Made by a program: the position numbers and the translations under genes | Assembly (NCBI RefSeq): GCF_040546815.1 | Contig: NZ_JBEPOO010000001.1 | Location: 3,720,001-3,784,000 of the forward strand | DNA: 64,000 nt | Reading direction: 5' to 3' | From: Devosia sp. 2618 | GTDB lineage: Bacteria; Pseudomonadota; Alphaproteobacteria; Rhizobiales; Devosiaceae | The notes under the pieces: generated by a model | Told to the model about the DNA's origin: nothing | The model's database searches: none | The model's input: the letters and a program-made list of their open reading frames with translations, nothing else | In this document: positions 1 to 8,216 of the stretch, piece by piece | Layout: every line of letters starts with the position of its first letter | Position numbering within the stretch: the stretch's first letter is position 1

Positions 1-672
1 GCCTATATGCTGGCTGAAATTTCCGGGTTGGAGCGGCTGCGCTACACCACCAGCCATCCGCGCGACATGGACGACGCGCTGATCGAAGCCCATCGCGACC
101 TCGATATCTTGATGCCCTATCTGCACCTGCCGGTGCAGTCGGGTAGCGACAAAATTCTCAAGGCCATGAACCGCCGCCATACCGGCGCCGAGTACATGAA
201 GGTCATCGAGCGCATCAAGAATGCGCGGCCTGACATGGCATTGTCGGGCGATTTCATCGTCGGCTTCCCCGGCGAAACCGATCAGGACTTTGAAGACACG
301 CTCAAGATCATCGCCGATGTCGGCTATGCCTCGGCCTATTCGTTCAAATATTCGACGCGCCCCGGCACGCCGGGCGCAAACCTGGGCGATCAGGTGGCCG
401 AAGAGGTCAAGAACGAACGCCTGTGGCGCCTGCAGGATCTGGTCAACGCGCAGACCACCGCGTTCCACGCAAGCTGCGTCGGCAAGACCCTGCCCGTTCT
501 GATCGAACGCCCCGGCCGCATGGCTGGCCAGGTCGGTGGACGCTCGCCGTATCTCCAGGCCGTCCACCTCGACGGCAGCACCGACCTGATCGGCGCAATC
601 CATCAGGTCGAAATCATCGGCACCAGCACCAACTCGCTGGTCGGTCGCTTGAAGGTGGCCGTGGCAGCTTAG
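1..672 (+). CDS. miaB: MiaB, tRNA A37 methylthiotransferase (3' part)
   Basis: Radical-SAM enzyme that converts i6A37 to ms2i6A37 in tRNAs reading UNN codons. The window opens inside the gene in frame 1, so the UPF0004 domain and the radical-SAM CxxxCxxC cluster lie outside. The visible 223 residues hold the second half of the radical-SAM barrel ([27 protein letters not shown]) and a C-terminal TRAM RNA-binding domain over roughly the last 65 residues ([26 protein letters not shown]). It is followed by phoH and ybeY on the same strand, the usual alphaproteobacterial order, but 284 bp holding a repeat element separates it from phoH. Identification is firm from the motifs and the synteny. Confidence 0.95.
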   Translation, partial: AYMLAEISGLERLRYTTSHPRDMDDALIEAHRDLDILMPYLHLPVQSGSDKILKAMNRRHTGAEYMKVIERIKNARPDMALSGDFIVGFPGETDQDFEDTLKIIADVGYASAYSFKYSTRPGTPGANLGDQVAEEVKNERLWRLQDLVNAQTTAFHASCVGKTLPVLIERPGRMAGQVGGRSPYLQAVHLDGSTDLIGAIHQVEIIGTSTNSLVGRLKVAVAA

Positions 673-746
673 GTGAAGCGGCACCCGATTGGCATCGGGC
701 GGACCTCGCCCGATCTGCCGACGAGCGGTCTGGACGTCAAGGCGGA

Positions 747-846
747 CAGCATGCCCTTGCGGCCTCCTCTTGCCATTCGGCCATAGGCCTCATGGCCTCC
801 AAAGCTAAAATTGCTCCACTGGAGCAATTTTGCGACCTTGTCGCCG
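747..846. repeat. structured intergenic element, copy 1
   Basis: Aligns without gaps (constant offset 4135) to the copy at 4882. Shared blocks are CAGCATG, 17 variable bases, TGCCATTCG, a small hairpin, TCATGGCCT, and a 25-nt palindrome at 807-831 with core TCCACTGGA. The two hairpins differ from copy 2 by paired changes: GGCC-ATA-GGCC here against GAGC-GTA-GCTC, and TGC/GCA against CAG/CTG in the big stem. A further hairpin (GCGAC/GTCGC) follows. It sits between miaB and phoH. It could be a REP-like mobile repeat, a structured RNA or a processing site; I know no named family for it. Confidence 0.75.
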
Positions 847-956
847 CCTTGGAGCGTCACAATATTGCTACAGACATGGGACCCAAATCGTCCTAGCGTC
901 GTTAATGTAGACGCGGCGCAAGCCCGCAGCCGCGCTGAGCGTGGAGCCACACCAGT

Positions 957-2000
957 TTGAGCAGGCACTTGTCACCGACAGCAGACAACGCACTCGCATC
1001 GCAACTCGAACTCGCTTTTGAAGATAATCGTCTGGCAGCGCAGCTGTATGGCGATTTCGACCAGAACCTCGCGCTGATCGAGCAGCGGCTCAAGGTTTCG
1101 GCCACGCCACGCGGTAATCACGTCTTGCTCAAGGGTGCTGCCTCATCGGTGGACCAGGCGCGACGCGTTCTCGAATCGCTTTACGGATCACTCGAAGAAG
1201 GCCGCACGGTCGGGATTTCCGACGTCGATGGCGTCATTCGCATGATCCAGACCGAAGACAGCCAGCTGACCCTGCCGACGCTCGAGCGCAAGGGCAAGGT
1301 GCGCATGGCCCAGATCGCCACGCGCAAATCCACCATTGTCGCCCGCACGCCCGCCCAGGACGCCTATATGCGCGCCATGGAGCGGAGCGAGCTGGTGTTT
1401 GGCGTGGGTCCGGCCGGTACCGGCAAGACCTATCTGGCAGTGGCGCATGCCGCTTCGCTGCTTGAACGTGGCGATATCAACCGCATCATCCTGTCGCGCC
1501 CGGCCGTCGAAGCGGGCGAGCGTCTGGGCTTTCTGCCCGGCGACATGAAAGAGAAGGTCGATCCCTATCTGCGGCCGCTCTATGACGCCCTCTACGACAT
1601 GATGAAGCCCGAAAATGTCGAGCGCTGCATCACGTCAGGCATTATCGAAGTGGCGCCGCTGGCCTTCATGCGTGGACGTACTCTGGCCAATGCGGTCGTC
1701 ATTCTCGACGAAGCGCAGAACACCACATCGATGCAGATGAAGATGTTTTTGACCCGTCTGGGCGAGAACTCGAAAATGATCGTCACCGGCGATCCGACCC
1801 AGGTCGACCTGCCGCGCGGCGAAAAATCGGGGCTCGTGGAAGCCATCGGACTGCTCGATGGTGTGGAAGGCGTGCATATTTCCCGGTTCAACGACAAGGA
1901 TGTGGTGCGCCACGCTCTGGTCGGGCGCATCGTTCGCGCTTATGAAGCCGATACGGCCAAGAAACTGGCCGAGAAGGCTACTGAAGGAATTACGCGCTGA
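957..2000 (+). CDS. phoH: PhoH-like ATPase (YbeZ)
   Basis: Cytoplasmic PhoH-family P-loop protein of 347 residues, thought to act with YbeY in rRNA/RNA metabolism. The N-terminal KH-like part (about 15-85, ELAFEDNRLAAQLYG) is followed by the ATPase domain, with Walker A GPAGTGKT at about 151-158 and Walker B VVILDEAQN at about 247-255. The start taken is TTG 957, with GGAG about 10 nt upstream; no ATG gives the conserved N-terminus. The stop overlaps the proposed ybeY start by 4 nt (CTGA), so the two are probably translationally coupled. The function of PhoH proteins is only partly known. Confidence 0.93.
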   Translation: MSRHLSPTADNALASQLELAFEDNRLAAQLYGDFDQNLALIEQRLKVSATPRGNHVLLKGAASSVDQARRVLESLYGSLEEGRTVGISDVDGVIRMIQTEDSQLTLPTLERKGKVRMAQIATRKSTIVARTPAQDAYMRAMERSELVFGVGPAGTGKTYLAVAHAASLLERGDINRIILSRPAVEAGERLGFLPGDMKEKVDPYLRPLYDALYDMMKPENVERCITSGIIEVAPLAFMRGRTLANAVVILDEAQNTTSMQMKMFLTRLGENSKMIVTGDPTQVDLPRGEKSGLVEAIGLLDGVEGVHISRFNDKDVVRHALVGRIVRAYEADTAKKLAEKATEGITR

Positions 2001-2470
2001 CCGCATCGCCGCTCGAAATCGCCATTATCCGCAATGATGACGCCTGGCCGGAGGATCTCGATCCTCTGGCGGAACGCGCCGTGCTGGAAGCCCTCAAGCA
2101 ATCCAAGGCCAAGGTCAAAGGGGCGGCGGAGCTTTCCATCCTGCTCACCAATGACGAAGAACAGCGCGAGCTCAACCAGCAATGGCGTAGCAAGGACAGC
2201 TCGACCAATGTGCTGAGCTTCCCCCAGATCGAGCCATTTGACCCAGTCGTGGGCATTCTGGGCGATATCACGCTGGCTCGCGAAACCTTGATCCGCGAGG
2301 CGGCCGAACAGGGCGTGACCTTCGAGGCGCACTTCACGCACCTTGTGGTGCATGGATTTCTGCATATTTTAGGATATGATCACCTCACAGACGCTGAGGC
2401 CGAAGAGATGGAGGGCCTCGAAACCCGCATCTTGGCAAGCCTTGGGGTCGAAGACCCCTATGCCGACTAA
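1997..2470 (+). CDS. ybeY: YbeY endoribonuclease / rRNA maturation factor
   Basis: Zinc-dependent single-strand RNase for 16S rRNA 3' maturation and late 70S quality control. The metal site HxxxHxxxxxH is present near the C-terminus (HLVVHGFLHILGYDH). The first in-frame conventional start (GTG 2081) would remove the conserved N-terminal strand (SPLEIAIIRNDDAWP). The frame upstream is open only back to the stop at 1982-1984, and the only plausible start there is CTG 1997, with AAGGA 8 nt upstream, overlapping the phoH stop as CTGA. That gives 157 residues, near the usual length. The product is certain; the CTG start is an inference. Confidence 0.88.
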   Translation: MTASPLEIAIIRNDDAWPEDLDPLAERAVLEALKQSKAKVKGAAELSILLTNDEEQRELNQQWRSKDSSTNVLSFPQIEPFDPVVGILGDITLARETLIREAAEQGVTFEAHFTHLVVHGFLHILGYDHLTDAEAEEMEGLETRILASLGVEDPYAD

Positions 2471-2541
2471 GGTCAGAACAGTTATGTTCGGCGCCGTTTC
2501 ACCGTTTAAGGACAAATAGCCGCCACGTGCGGCGAGAGACA

Positions 2542-3570
2542 ATGAGCGACAGCGACAGTACGGGCCCCTCGGCGCCCAATAACCCCGAGCCCCCTTCTAG
2601 CACCGCCTCCGTCCCAGCGCGGGGGCCTTCGATCTGGAATCGCTTCCGCGCCATGCTGGCACGAGGAACGGTTTCTCTGCGCGATGACCTACAGGTCGCG
2701 CTCGATGAGCAAGGGAGCGCAGAAAGCGCGGACTTCTCCGAGAGCGAGCGCACGATTCTGCAAAACGTGCTCAAGCTTTCCAACGTTTCGGTCGGCGACG
2801 TCATGGTCGAGCGCAGCGACATCCAGGCCATTGAGGCCGATGTCAATCTGGGCACGCTGATCGCCCGCTTCCGTCAGGTGCGCCATTCGCGCCTGCCCGT
2901 TTACGACGACAATCTCGACAACATTTTGGGCTTCATCCATGTCAAGGATGCACTGTCCAAGATTACCGAGCCGGTGACGGACCCGGAAAAGGAAGTGCCG
3001 GTCAAACTGGTTTCGACCGTGCTCAAGCAGAAGCTGACCAAGCTCGACATCACGCGCGACGCGATGTTTGTGCCTACCTTCATGCCGGTGGGTGACCTCT
3101 TGCAGTCGATGCGCGCCAGCCGCGTGCATATGGCCATCGTGGTCGACGAATATGGCGGCACCGATGGTCTGGTGACCATCGAAGACCTGCTCGAAGCCGT
3201 TGTGGGCGAGATCGAGGACGAGCATGACGAACTCGCCGCCTCGCTGATCCGCAAGGTTGGCGTCGACACCTATATCGCCGATGCCCGTGCGGAGCTTAGC
3301 GATGTGCAGAAGCTGATCGGCCCCGATTTCGATCCGGGCGATTATGCCGATGACGTCGAGACCATTGGTGGTCTGGTGTTTGATCTCGCGGGCCACGTGC
3401 CCAAGCGCGGCGAACGCGTGACGCGGCTGGATGGTTTCGAGTTCGAGATTTTGGCGGCCGACAGCCGGCGGATCAAGCGGCTGCGCATTCGTCGCAAGCG
3501 GGACGATGTTGCCGAGCCGCTAGCGATTACCGACCAGCGCAGCGAGGCCCAAAAGGCCGCTGCGGAATGA
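2542..3570 (+). CDS. HlyC/CorC-family CBS-domain protein
   Basis: Soluble CorC/TlyC-type protein of 342 residues, a family tied to Mg/Co homeostasis and membrane ion transport. After a Pro/Ser-rich N-terminus it has two CBS domains (about 90-140, VMVERSDIQAIEAD; and 155-210, MFVPTFMPVGDLL to VVDEYGGTDGLVTIEDLLE) and a C-terminal CorC_HlyC domain. ATG 2542 is preferred over GTG 2527 because GGCGAGAG precedes it. In many rhizobia lnt follows this gene; here a terminator and then the convergent nfuA follow, so the operon ends here. The old 'hemolysin' label is not supported as a function. Confidence 0.9.
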   Translation: MSDSDSTGPSAPNNPEPPSSTASVPARGPSIWNRFRAMLARGTVSLRDDLQVALDEQGSAESADFSESERTILQNVLKLSNVSVGDVMVERSDIQAIEADVNLGTLIARFRQVRHSRLPVYDDNLDNILGFIHVKDALSKITEPVTDPEKEVPVKLVSTVLKQKLTKLDITRDAMFVPTFMPVGDLLQSMRASRVHMAIVVDEYGGTDGLVTIEDLLEAVVGEIEDEHDELAASLIRKVGVDTYIADARAELSDVQKLIGPDFDPGDYADDVETIGGLVFDLAGHVPKRGERVTRLDGFEFEILAADSRRIKRLRIRRKRDDVAEPLAITDQRSEAQKAAAE

Positions 3571-3571
3571 T

Positions 3572-3602
3572 TAAAGGCCCGGGGGAAACCTGGGCTTTTT
3601 GT
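3572..3602 (+). terminator. terminator of the miaB-corC operon
   Basis: A bulged GC-rich hairpin (GGCCCGGG, loop GGAAA, CCTGGGC) starts one base after the corC stop and ends in TTTTTGTT. Position and T-run fit an intrinsic terminator. Confidence 0.75.
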
Positions 3603-3616
3603 TAGATCGCAAGCAA

Positions 3617-3740
3617 GGACACCCCCACCTAACCTCCCCCTGAAAAGGGGAGGAATCCGTCCGGTGGATCGGCGCAATCTTTCCAAGAACGCAATTGGTG
3701 CTCTCCCCCTATCAGGGGGAGGCTGGGTGAGGGTGTCCCC
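3617..3740. repeat. palindromic C-rich repeat element (family B)
   Basis: A 124-bp inverted repeat. The left arm (3617-3654) runs from GGACACCCCCACC to CCTCCCCCTGAAAAGGGG, and the right arm (3702-3740) is nearly its complement. Each arm also contains its own short hairpin around CTCCCCC/GGGGGAG. It lies between the convergent ends of corC and nfuA, bounded by a terminator on each side. A half copy with the same arm starts at 8217. It resembles the multi-hairpin REP-type repeats common in Hyphomicrobiales. Confidence 0.8.
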
Positions 3741-3751
3741 GTCAAAGAACC

Positions 3752-3792
3752 AGCTATAAAACAAAAGGCCCAAGGATTGCTCCCTGGGCCTT
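3752..3792 (-). terminator. intrinsic terminator of nfuA
   Basis: A perfect 8-bp stem AAGGCCCA/TGGGCCTT (3765-3772 and 3785-3792), with an inner GG/CC pair. Read on the - strand it ends in TTTTGTTTTAT, a canonical terminator 24 nt after the nfuA stop. Confidence 0.85.
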
Positions 3793-3815
3793 AGGCTTGC
3801 TGCGTAACTGTTTAC

Positions 3816-4382
3816 TTAGACTTGCTGGACCTGCTCGACGCCGGGAACGAAGTGGCGGAGCAGGTTTTCAATGCCGCTCTTGAGGGTTGCGGTCGAGGAT
3901 GGGCAGCCCGAGCAGGCGCCCTGCATGTGCAGGAACACGGTGCCTTCCTTGAAGCCCTTGAAGGTGATGTCGCCGCCATCCATGGCCACGGCTGGGCGCA
4001 CGCGGGTGGCCAGCAGTTCCTTGATGACTTCGACAGTTTCGCTGTCTTCGGGTTCGAAGAATTCATCGACTTCGTCGTGATTGGCGACGTCAACGCCGCC
4101 TTCGGTGATCACGGGCTTGCCCGACAGGAAGTGGTCCATGATGACGCCGAGAATGGCTGGCTTGATATGGGCCCAGTTGGTGTCGTCCTTGGTCACCGAG
4201 ATGAAATCGGAGCCGAGGAATACGCCGGTAACGCCGGAAATGCCGAACAGGCCCTGCGCCAGAGGCGATGCGACCGTGGCCTCGACGCTGCGGAAATCGC
4301 GCGGCTCACCAACCAGCACATCGCGCCCCGGAAGGAACTTGAGGGTCGCTGGATTTGGCGTGGCTTCGGTCTGGATGAACAT
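3816..4382 (-). CDS. nfuA: NfuA-type Fe-S cluster carrier
   Basis: A 188-residue NifU-like protein that carries and transfers 4Fe-4S clusters. An N-terminal Nfu_N domain (about 3-88, QTEATPNPATLKFLPG) precedes the C-terminal NifU domain with the cluster-binding CxxC at 157/160 (GACSGCPSST). Length and architecture match the alphaproteobacterial Nfu family. SD AGGAAG lies 5 nt before ATG 4382. A perfect Irr box 25-41 bp upstream suggests iron-dependent control. Monocistronic, with its own terminator. Confidence 0.93.
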   Translation of the reverse strand: MFIQTEATPNPATLKFLPGRDVLVGEPRDFRSVEATVASPLAQGLFGISGVTGVFLGSDFISVTKDDTNWAHIKPAILGVIMDHFLSGKPVITEGGVDVANHDEVDEFFEPEDSETVEVIKELLATRVRPAVAMDGGDITFKGFKEGTVFLHMQGACSGCPSSTATLKSGIENLLRHFVPGVEQVQQV

Positions 4383-4406
4383 TGAGGCTTCCTCGGCGGC
4401 AGTCGA

Positions 4407-4423
4407 TTTAGAATGTTTCTAAA
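4407..4423 (-). promoter_or_regulatory. Irr box (iron control element) upstream of nfuA
   Basis: TTTAGAA-TGT-TTCTAAA, a perfect 7+3+7 palindrome identical in form to the rhizobial Irr/ICE consensus, 25 bp upstream of the nfuA start. Irr is the haem/iron-responsive Fur-family regulator of Hyphomicrobiales. Regulation of nfuA by Irr is inferred from the motif. Confidence 0.75.
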
Positions 4424-4508
4424 ATAGCTTTTTTGGCGCTGGGCGCAAGCCCTTTTGCGACCTTTGGCCACCTCGCGGCGGCGACGGCATATGCGCTAAT
4501 CACATAAC

Positions 4509-4808
4509 ATGATCCAGCTATTCAGATATATCGGGGTTTTTGAGGGGCTTACAACCCTGGCCCTGTTCCTCGTCGCCATGCCAGCAAAATACTGGTTCGG
4601 CTATCCCGACATGGTGCCGCCGGTCGGCATGATCCACGGCGTGGCCTTTATCGGCTACCTGCTGGCGATGGTGATCTGCTTGTGGGGCAGGGGCTTTTCG
4701 GCATGGGAATGGACCCGGACGACACTCGCATCGTTCTTCCCGTTCGGGACATTTTTGAACGATCCCATGCTCAAGCGCAAACAGGCGCAAAGTGCGGTGA
4801 TTGGTTAG
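4509..4808 (+). CDS. DUF3817 membrane protein
   Basis: A 99-residue integral membrane protein with the DUF3817 pattern: RYIGVFEGLTTLALFL at the N-terminus, then GMIHGVAFIGYLLAMVICLW, then a third hydrophobic stretch (SFFPFGTFLND). About three membrane segments are predicted by eye. The function of the family is unknown. No good SD precedes ATG 4509 and no other start fits better. It stands alone, followed by a structured repeat and the convergent usp gene. Confidence 0.8.
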   Translation: MIQLFRYIGVFEGLTTLALFLVAMPAKYWFGYPDMVPPVGMIHGVAFIGYLLAMVICLWGRGFSAWEWTRTTLASFFPFGTFLNDPMLKRKQAQSAVIG

Positions 4809-4881
4809 CACATAGTTAGCATTGACGCGGTGAGCGTGTGAATCCAAACGCGCTGCGCTGTCCTCGCACTTGATCCGAGGG

Positions 4882-4975
4882 CAGCATGGTGGGTGTGGGG
4901 GCGTGTGCCATTCGAGCGTAGCTCTCATGGCCTGCTTCCTTAAAATCAGTCCACCGGACTGATTTTGCCGATGGC
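4882..4975. repeat. structured intergenic element, copy 2
   Basis: Second copy of the element at 747, gap-free over about 87 nt: CAGCATG, N17, TGCCATTCG (4906-4914), stem GAGC-GTA-GCTC (4914-4924), TCATGGCCT (4925-4933), then a 25-nt palindrome (4942-4966, core TCCACCGGA) and a short GCC/GGC hairpin. The stem bases change in pairs relative to copy 1. It lies at the convergent ends of the DUF3817 and usp genes, so its position does not match that of copy 1 (between co-oriented genes). Confidence 0.75.
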
Positions 4976-4979
4976 CCAA

Positions 4980-5450
4980 TCAGCAGATTTCGATGATCTC
5001 GGCGTCGCTCATGCGGCCGGGGACGATGGTCAAGGGGATGGGCAGGGCGTTGGCGCGTTCGGCGAAGTGGATGACCAGCGGGCCGGGGCCTTCGTTGGAG
5101 ACCGAGGCGCCCAGCACCAGAATGGCGATGTCGTGGTCGGCGGCGATGACGCGTTCGATTTCTTCGGGGGCGTCGCCTTCGCGGATGACCGATTCCACCT
5201 TGATGTCGCCAATGTCGCGCAGGCGGGCGAGGCGGGTGTCGAGATTGCGCTCGGCTTCTTCGACCGCTTCAGCTCGCAGCACGTCTTCGACACCCAGCCC
5301 GATGAATTCGGGTTTCTGGATGACGCTCATCAGCACCACGGTGCCGCCGGTACGCTTGGTGCGGTAGGCGGCAAAGGTCAGGGCGCGGTCGCATTCGACC
5401 GTCTCGTCGATGACGACGAGGAACTTGCGCTTGTATTCGGTTTCGTACAT
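4980..5450 (-). CDS. universal stress protein (UspA family)
   Basis: A 156-residue single-domain Usp protein with the Rossmann-like alpha/beta fold: N-terminal strand KFLVVIDETVECDRAL, and the nucleotide-loop-like ILVLGASVSNEGPGPLVIHF near the C-terminus, an approximate GxxG-9x-G(S/T) motif. This suggests ATP binding, but the exact G-x2-G-x9-GS spacing is not clean. It lies 65 nt downstream of trpS on the same strand and may be co-transcribed with it. A role in stress survival is family knowledge only. Confidence 0.9.
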   Translation of the reverse strand: MYETEYKRKFLVVIDETVECDRALTFAAYRTKRTGGTVVLMSVIQKPEFIGLGVEDVLRAEAVEEAERNLDTRLARLRDIGDIKVESVIREGDAPEEIERVIAADHDIAILVLGASVSNEGPGPLVIHFAERANALPIPLTIVPGRMSDAEIIEIC

Positions 5451-5515
5451 TGCCGCCTCTCAATCGGGGCGCGCCCTGGGGGGCAGAGCGCGCCGCGTTG
5501 GTGTTGAAACGCTGT

Positions 5516-6547
5516 TTAGCGGACGAAGCCCACGATATTGCGGATGTCGGCCATGATCGGCTCGGCGATGGCGCGGGCGCGTTCGGCGCCGTTGCGCAGG
5601 ATGGTGTCCATCTCGCCGCGATCAGCCACCAGACGCTTCATTTCGTCAGCGATGGGCGCAAGCTTGGCAACGGCCAGATCGGCCAGAGCCGGCTTGAACG
5701 TGCCCCAGCCCTTGCCGCCAAATTCGCCCAGCACATCATCGACGGTGCGGTTGGAGAGCGCTGCATAGATGCCGACGAGGTTTTCGGCCTCGAGCCGACC
5801 GGCAAGGCCAGCGGCTTCGCTTGGCAGCGCATCGGCATCGGTGGTGGCGCGCTTGATCTTTTTGGCGATCAGGTCGGCGTCGTCCATCATGTAGATTACC
5901 GAGAGGTCCGACTCGTCGGACTTGCTCATCTTCTTGGTGCCGTCCTTGAGCGATTTGACGCGCATGGCCGGGCCCGTCGCCATGGTCTCGGTGATGGGGA
6001 AGAAGTCGCCCTTGTGGCCCAGCGATTTGATCTGCTTTTTGAAGTCGTGGTTGAACTTCTTGGCAATGTCGCGGGTCAGTTCAAGGTGCTGCATCTGGTC
6101 TTCGCCGACCGGGACGCCCGTGGCCTTATAGAGCAGGATATCGGCCGCCATCAGGGACGGATAGGCGAACAGACCCAGCGAAACGTTTTCGCTGTTATCG
6201 CCGGACTTGTCCTTGAACTGGGTCATGCGGGCCATCCAGCCCATGCGCGCGACGCAGTTGAGGATCCAGCCGAGTTCGGCGTGTTCCATCACCTGGGACT
6301 GATTGAAAATGATCGACTTGGCTGGATCGACACCGGCCGCGATATAGGCGGCGGCGATCTCATACGTCCAGCGCTTGAGGTCTTCTGGCTCCTGCCACAC
6401 CGTGATCGCGTGCATATCGACGACGCAATAGATGGTCTCGTGGGTATCCTGCAGCGGCACAAAGCGGCGGATGGCGCCGAGATAGTTGCCCAGATGCAGA
6501 TCGCCCGAGGGTTTGATGCCGGAAAAAACGCGGGGAGTGAAGGACAT
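5516..6547 (-). CDS. trpS: tryptophanyl-tRNA synthetase
   Basis: Class I aminoacyl-tRNA synthetase charging tRNA-Trp, 343 residues, as usual for bacterial TrpRS. The ATP-binding HIGH-like motif [10 protein letters not shown] is at about 15-24 and KMSKS at 206-210. [18 protein letters not shown] matches the conserved TrpRS core. ATG 6547 gives the standard N-terminus ([15 protein letters not shown]). It lies downstream of murJ on the same strand (97 nt), as in many alphaproteobacteria (murJ-trpS-usp). Confidence 0.97.
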   Translation of the reverse strand: MSFTPRVFSGIKPSGDLHLGNYLGAIRRFVPLQDTHETIYCVVDMHAITVWQEPEDLKRWTYEIAAAYIAAGVDPAKSIIFNQSQVMEHAELGWILNCVARMGWMARMTQFKDKSGDNSENVSLGLFAYPSLMAADILLYKATGVPVGEDQMQHLELTRDIAKKFNHDFKKQIKSLGHKGDFFPITETMATGPAMRVKSLKDGTKKMSKSDESDLSVIYMMDDADLIAKKIKRATTDADALPSEAAGLAGRLEAENLVGIYAALSNRTVDDVLGEFGGKGWGTFKPALADLAVAKLAPIADEMKRLVADRGEMDTILRNGAERARAIAEPIMADIRNIVGFVR

Positions 6548-6644
6548 GGGTAGAGCCTAGCAGTTCATAAGAAGCGGTCCAGTCGCAACCCATATATCTG
6601 ATAGAGCGCGATGTCATCCCGGCGCGGGGGGATGAGGTTCGACG

Positions 6645-8207
6645 CTAGCCCCGCCGTCTGAGGCGACGGAGGAGGGCGCCCATGGGCTGGGCGCCGGTGA
6701 TGTGGACCAGAGTGAAATAGACCACCATGCCAAAGCCGACCAGCAGGCCTAGGACGCCGACCTGTTCCCAGATCGGGGCTGTGGTCGCCATATGACGGGC
6801 GCCGCGGGCGGCCAGTAGATAAAGCGCCCCGCCCATGATGACGCTGATGGCGATGATCAGGCCATGCTTGCGCCATTCGGCCCAGGTGAGTGCGAAATGG
6901 CCGCGCCGCGCCAGAAAGGCGGCCAGCATGATGGCATTGAGCCAGGCCGAGATCGAGGTCGCGAGCGCAATGCCGACATGGAGATAGGTCGGGAACAGCA
7001 GCAGCGACAGGCCGATATTGGCGACGACGGAAATGCCGGCGAAAATGGTGGGCGTGATGGTGTCTTCGCGGGCGAAATAGCCCGGCTGCAGCACGCGGAT
7101 CAGCACATAGGCGGGCAGGCCGGTCGAAAAGGCGATCAGCGCCTGGGCAGTCTGGTAGCTGGCGACGGCATCGAAGGCGCCGCGTTCGAACAGGACGCGG
7201 ACGATGGGCTCGGCCATGGCGATCAGCGCCGTGGCGGCGGGCATGGACAGCAGCATGGCGATGAGCAGGGACTGGTCCTGGGTGGCGCGCGCTTCGGTAT
7301 CGCGGCCGCCCTTGAGGTGGCGGCTCAGCTCGGGCAGCAGCACCGTGCCAATGGCAATGCCGATAATGCCGAGCGGCAATTGGTAGAGCCGATCGGCATA
7401 GTTGAGGATCGAAATGGCATTGTCGGCGCCCGAGGCGATGATGGTGCCGACGAAAATATTGATCTGGGTAATGCCGCCGGTGAGGATGGCCGGAATGGCC
7501 AGCACCCAAAAGCGGCGCACTTCGGGATCAAACCGCGGCAGGCGGAAGCCGGGCACGAAGTCGGCTCGCTTGATGGCGGCCCAGACCAGCCACAGCTGCG
7601 CCAGTCCGCCGAACATGGTGGCGACACCGACCCAGACGGCAGCACCCGCCGGGTCCTGCACCCAGAAGGTCACCAGCGGGATCATGGCGGCGATATTGAC
7701 GATGTTGAGGATGACCGGGGCGAAGGCGGCGGCAAAAAAGCGCCCGAGGGAATTGAGGATCGCGCCATAGGCCGCCATAAGCGACATGCAGGCGAGATAG
7801 GGGAACATGATCCGCGTCAGCAGGACGGTGAGGTCGAACTTGTCCTTGTCATCGACAAAGCCCGGCACGAAAGCGACCATCAGCTGCGGCATGAAGATTT
7901 CAGCCAGGATCGTCACGACCACCAGCATGGCGACGAGCCAGCTCATGATGCGGGCGGCGAGATCCCGCGCTTCGTCGGGGCCTTGCTTTTCGAGGGCGCC
8001 CGAGAACATCGGCACAAAGGCGGTGTTGAAGGCACCTTCAGCAAAGAGGCGCCGGAACAGGTTTGGGAAGCGGAAGGCGGCAAAAAAGGCGTCGGCGGCG
8101 GGGCCAGTGCCCAGCACAGCCGCCATCAGCGCATCACGGGCAAAGCCAGCGACGCGGGACACGAGGGTGAGCCCGCCAACGGAGAGGAAATTGCGGTAGA
8201 GGCTCAT
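6645..8207 (-). CDS. murJ: lipid II flippase MurJ
   Basis: MOP-superfamily flippase translocating lipid II across the inner membrane for peptidoglycan synthesis; 520 residues with about 14 hydrophobic segments. The N-terminus is diagnostic (SVGGLTLVSRVAGFARDALM, then FFAAFRFPNLFRRLFAEGAF), including the conserved early arginines. It precedes trpS and follows glnD on the same strand, the glnD-murJ-trpS order typical of alphaproteobacteria. About 270 bp of palindromic repeats separate it from glnD, so it may have its own promoter. Confidence 0.97.
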   Translation of the reverse strand: MSLYRNFLSVGGLTLVSRVAGFARDALMAAVLGTGPAADAFFAAFRFPNLFRRLFAEGAFNTAFVPMFSGALEKQGPDEARDLAARIMSWLVAMLVVVTILAEIFMPQLMVAFVPGFVDDKDKFDLTVLLTRIMFPYLACMSLMAAYGAILNSLGRFFAAAFAPVILNIVNIAAMIPLVTFWVQDPAGAAVWVGVATMFGGLAQLWLVWAAIKRADFVPGFRLPRFDPEVRRFWVLAIPAILTGGITQINIFVGTIIASGADNAISILNYADRLYQLPLGIIGIAIGTVLLPELSRHLKGGRDTEARATQDQSLLIAMLLSMPAATALIAMAEPIVRVLFERGAFDAVASYQTAQALIAFSTGLPAYVLIRVLQPGYFAREDTITPTIFAGISVVANIGLSLLLFPTYLHVGIALATSISAWLNAIMLAAFLARRGHFALTWAEWRKHGLIIAISVIMGGALYLLAARGARHMATTAPIWEQVGVLGLLVGFGMVVYFTLVHITGAQPMGALLRRLRRRG

Positions 8208-8216
8208 GATCTAGGG

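Noticed and set aside
807..831. Palindrome downstream of miaB read as a simple terminator
   Set aside because: It is one part of a longer repeated element; 135 nt from the stop and without a proper U-tract.
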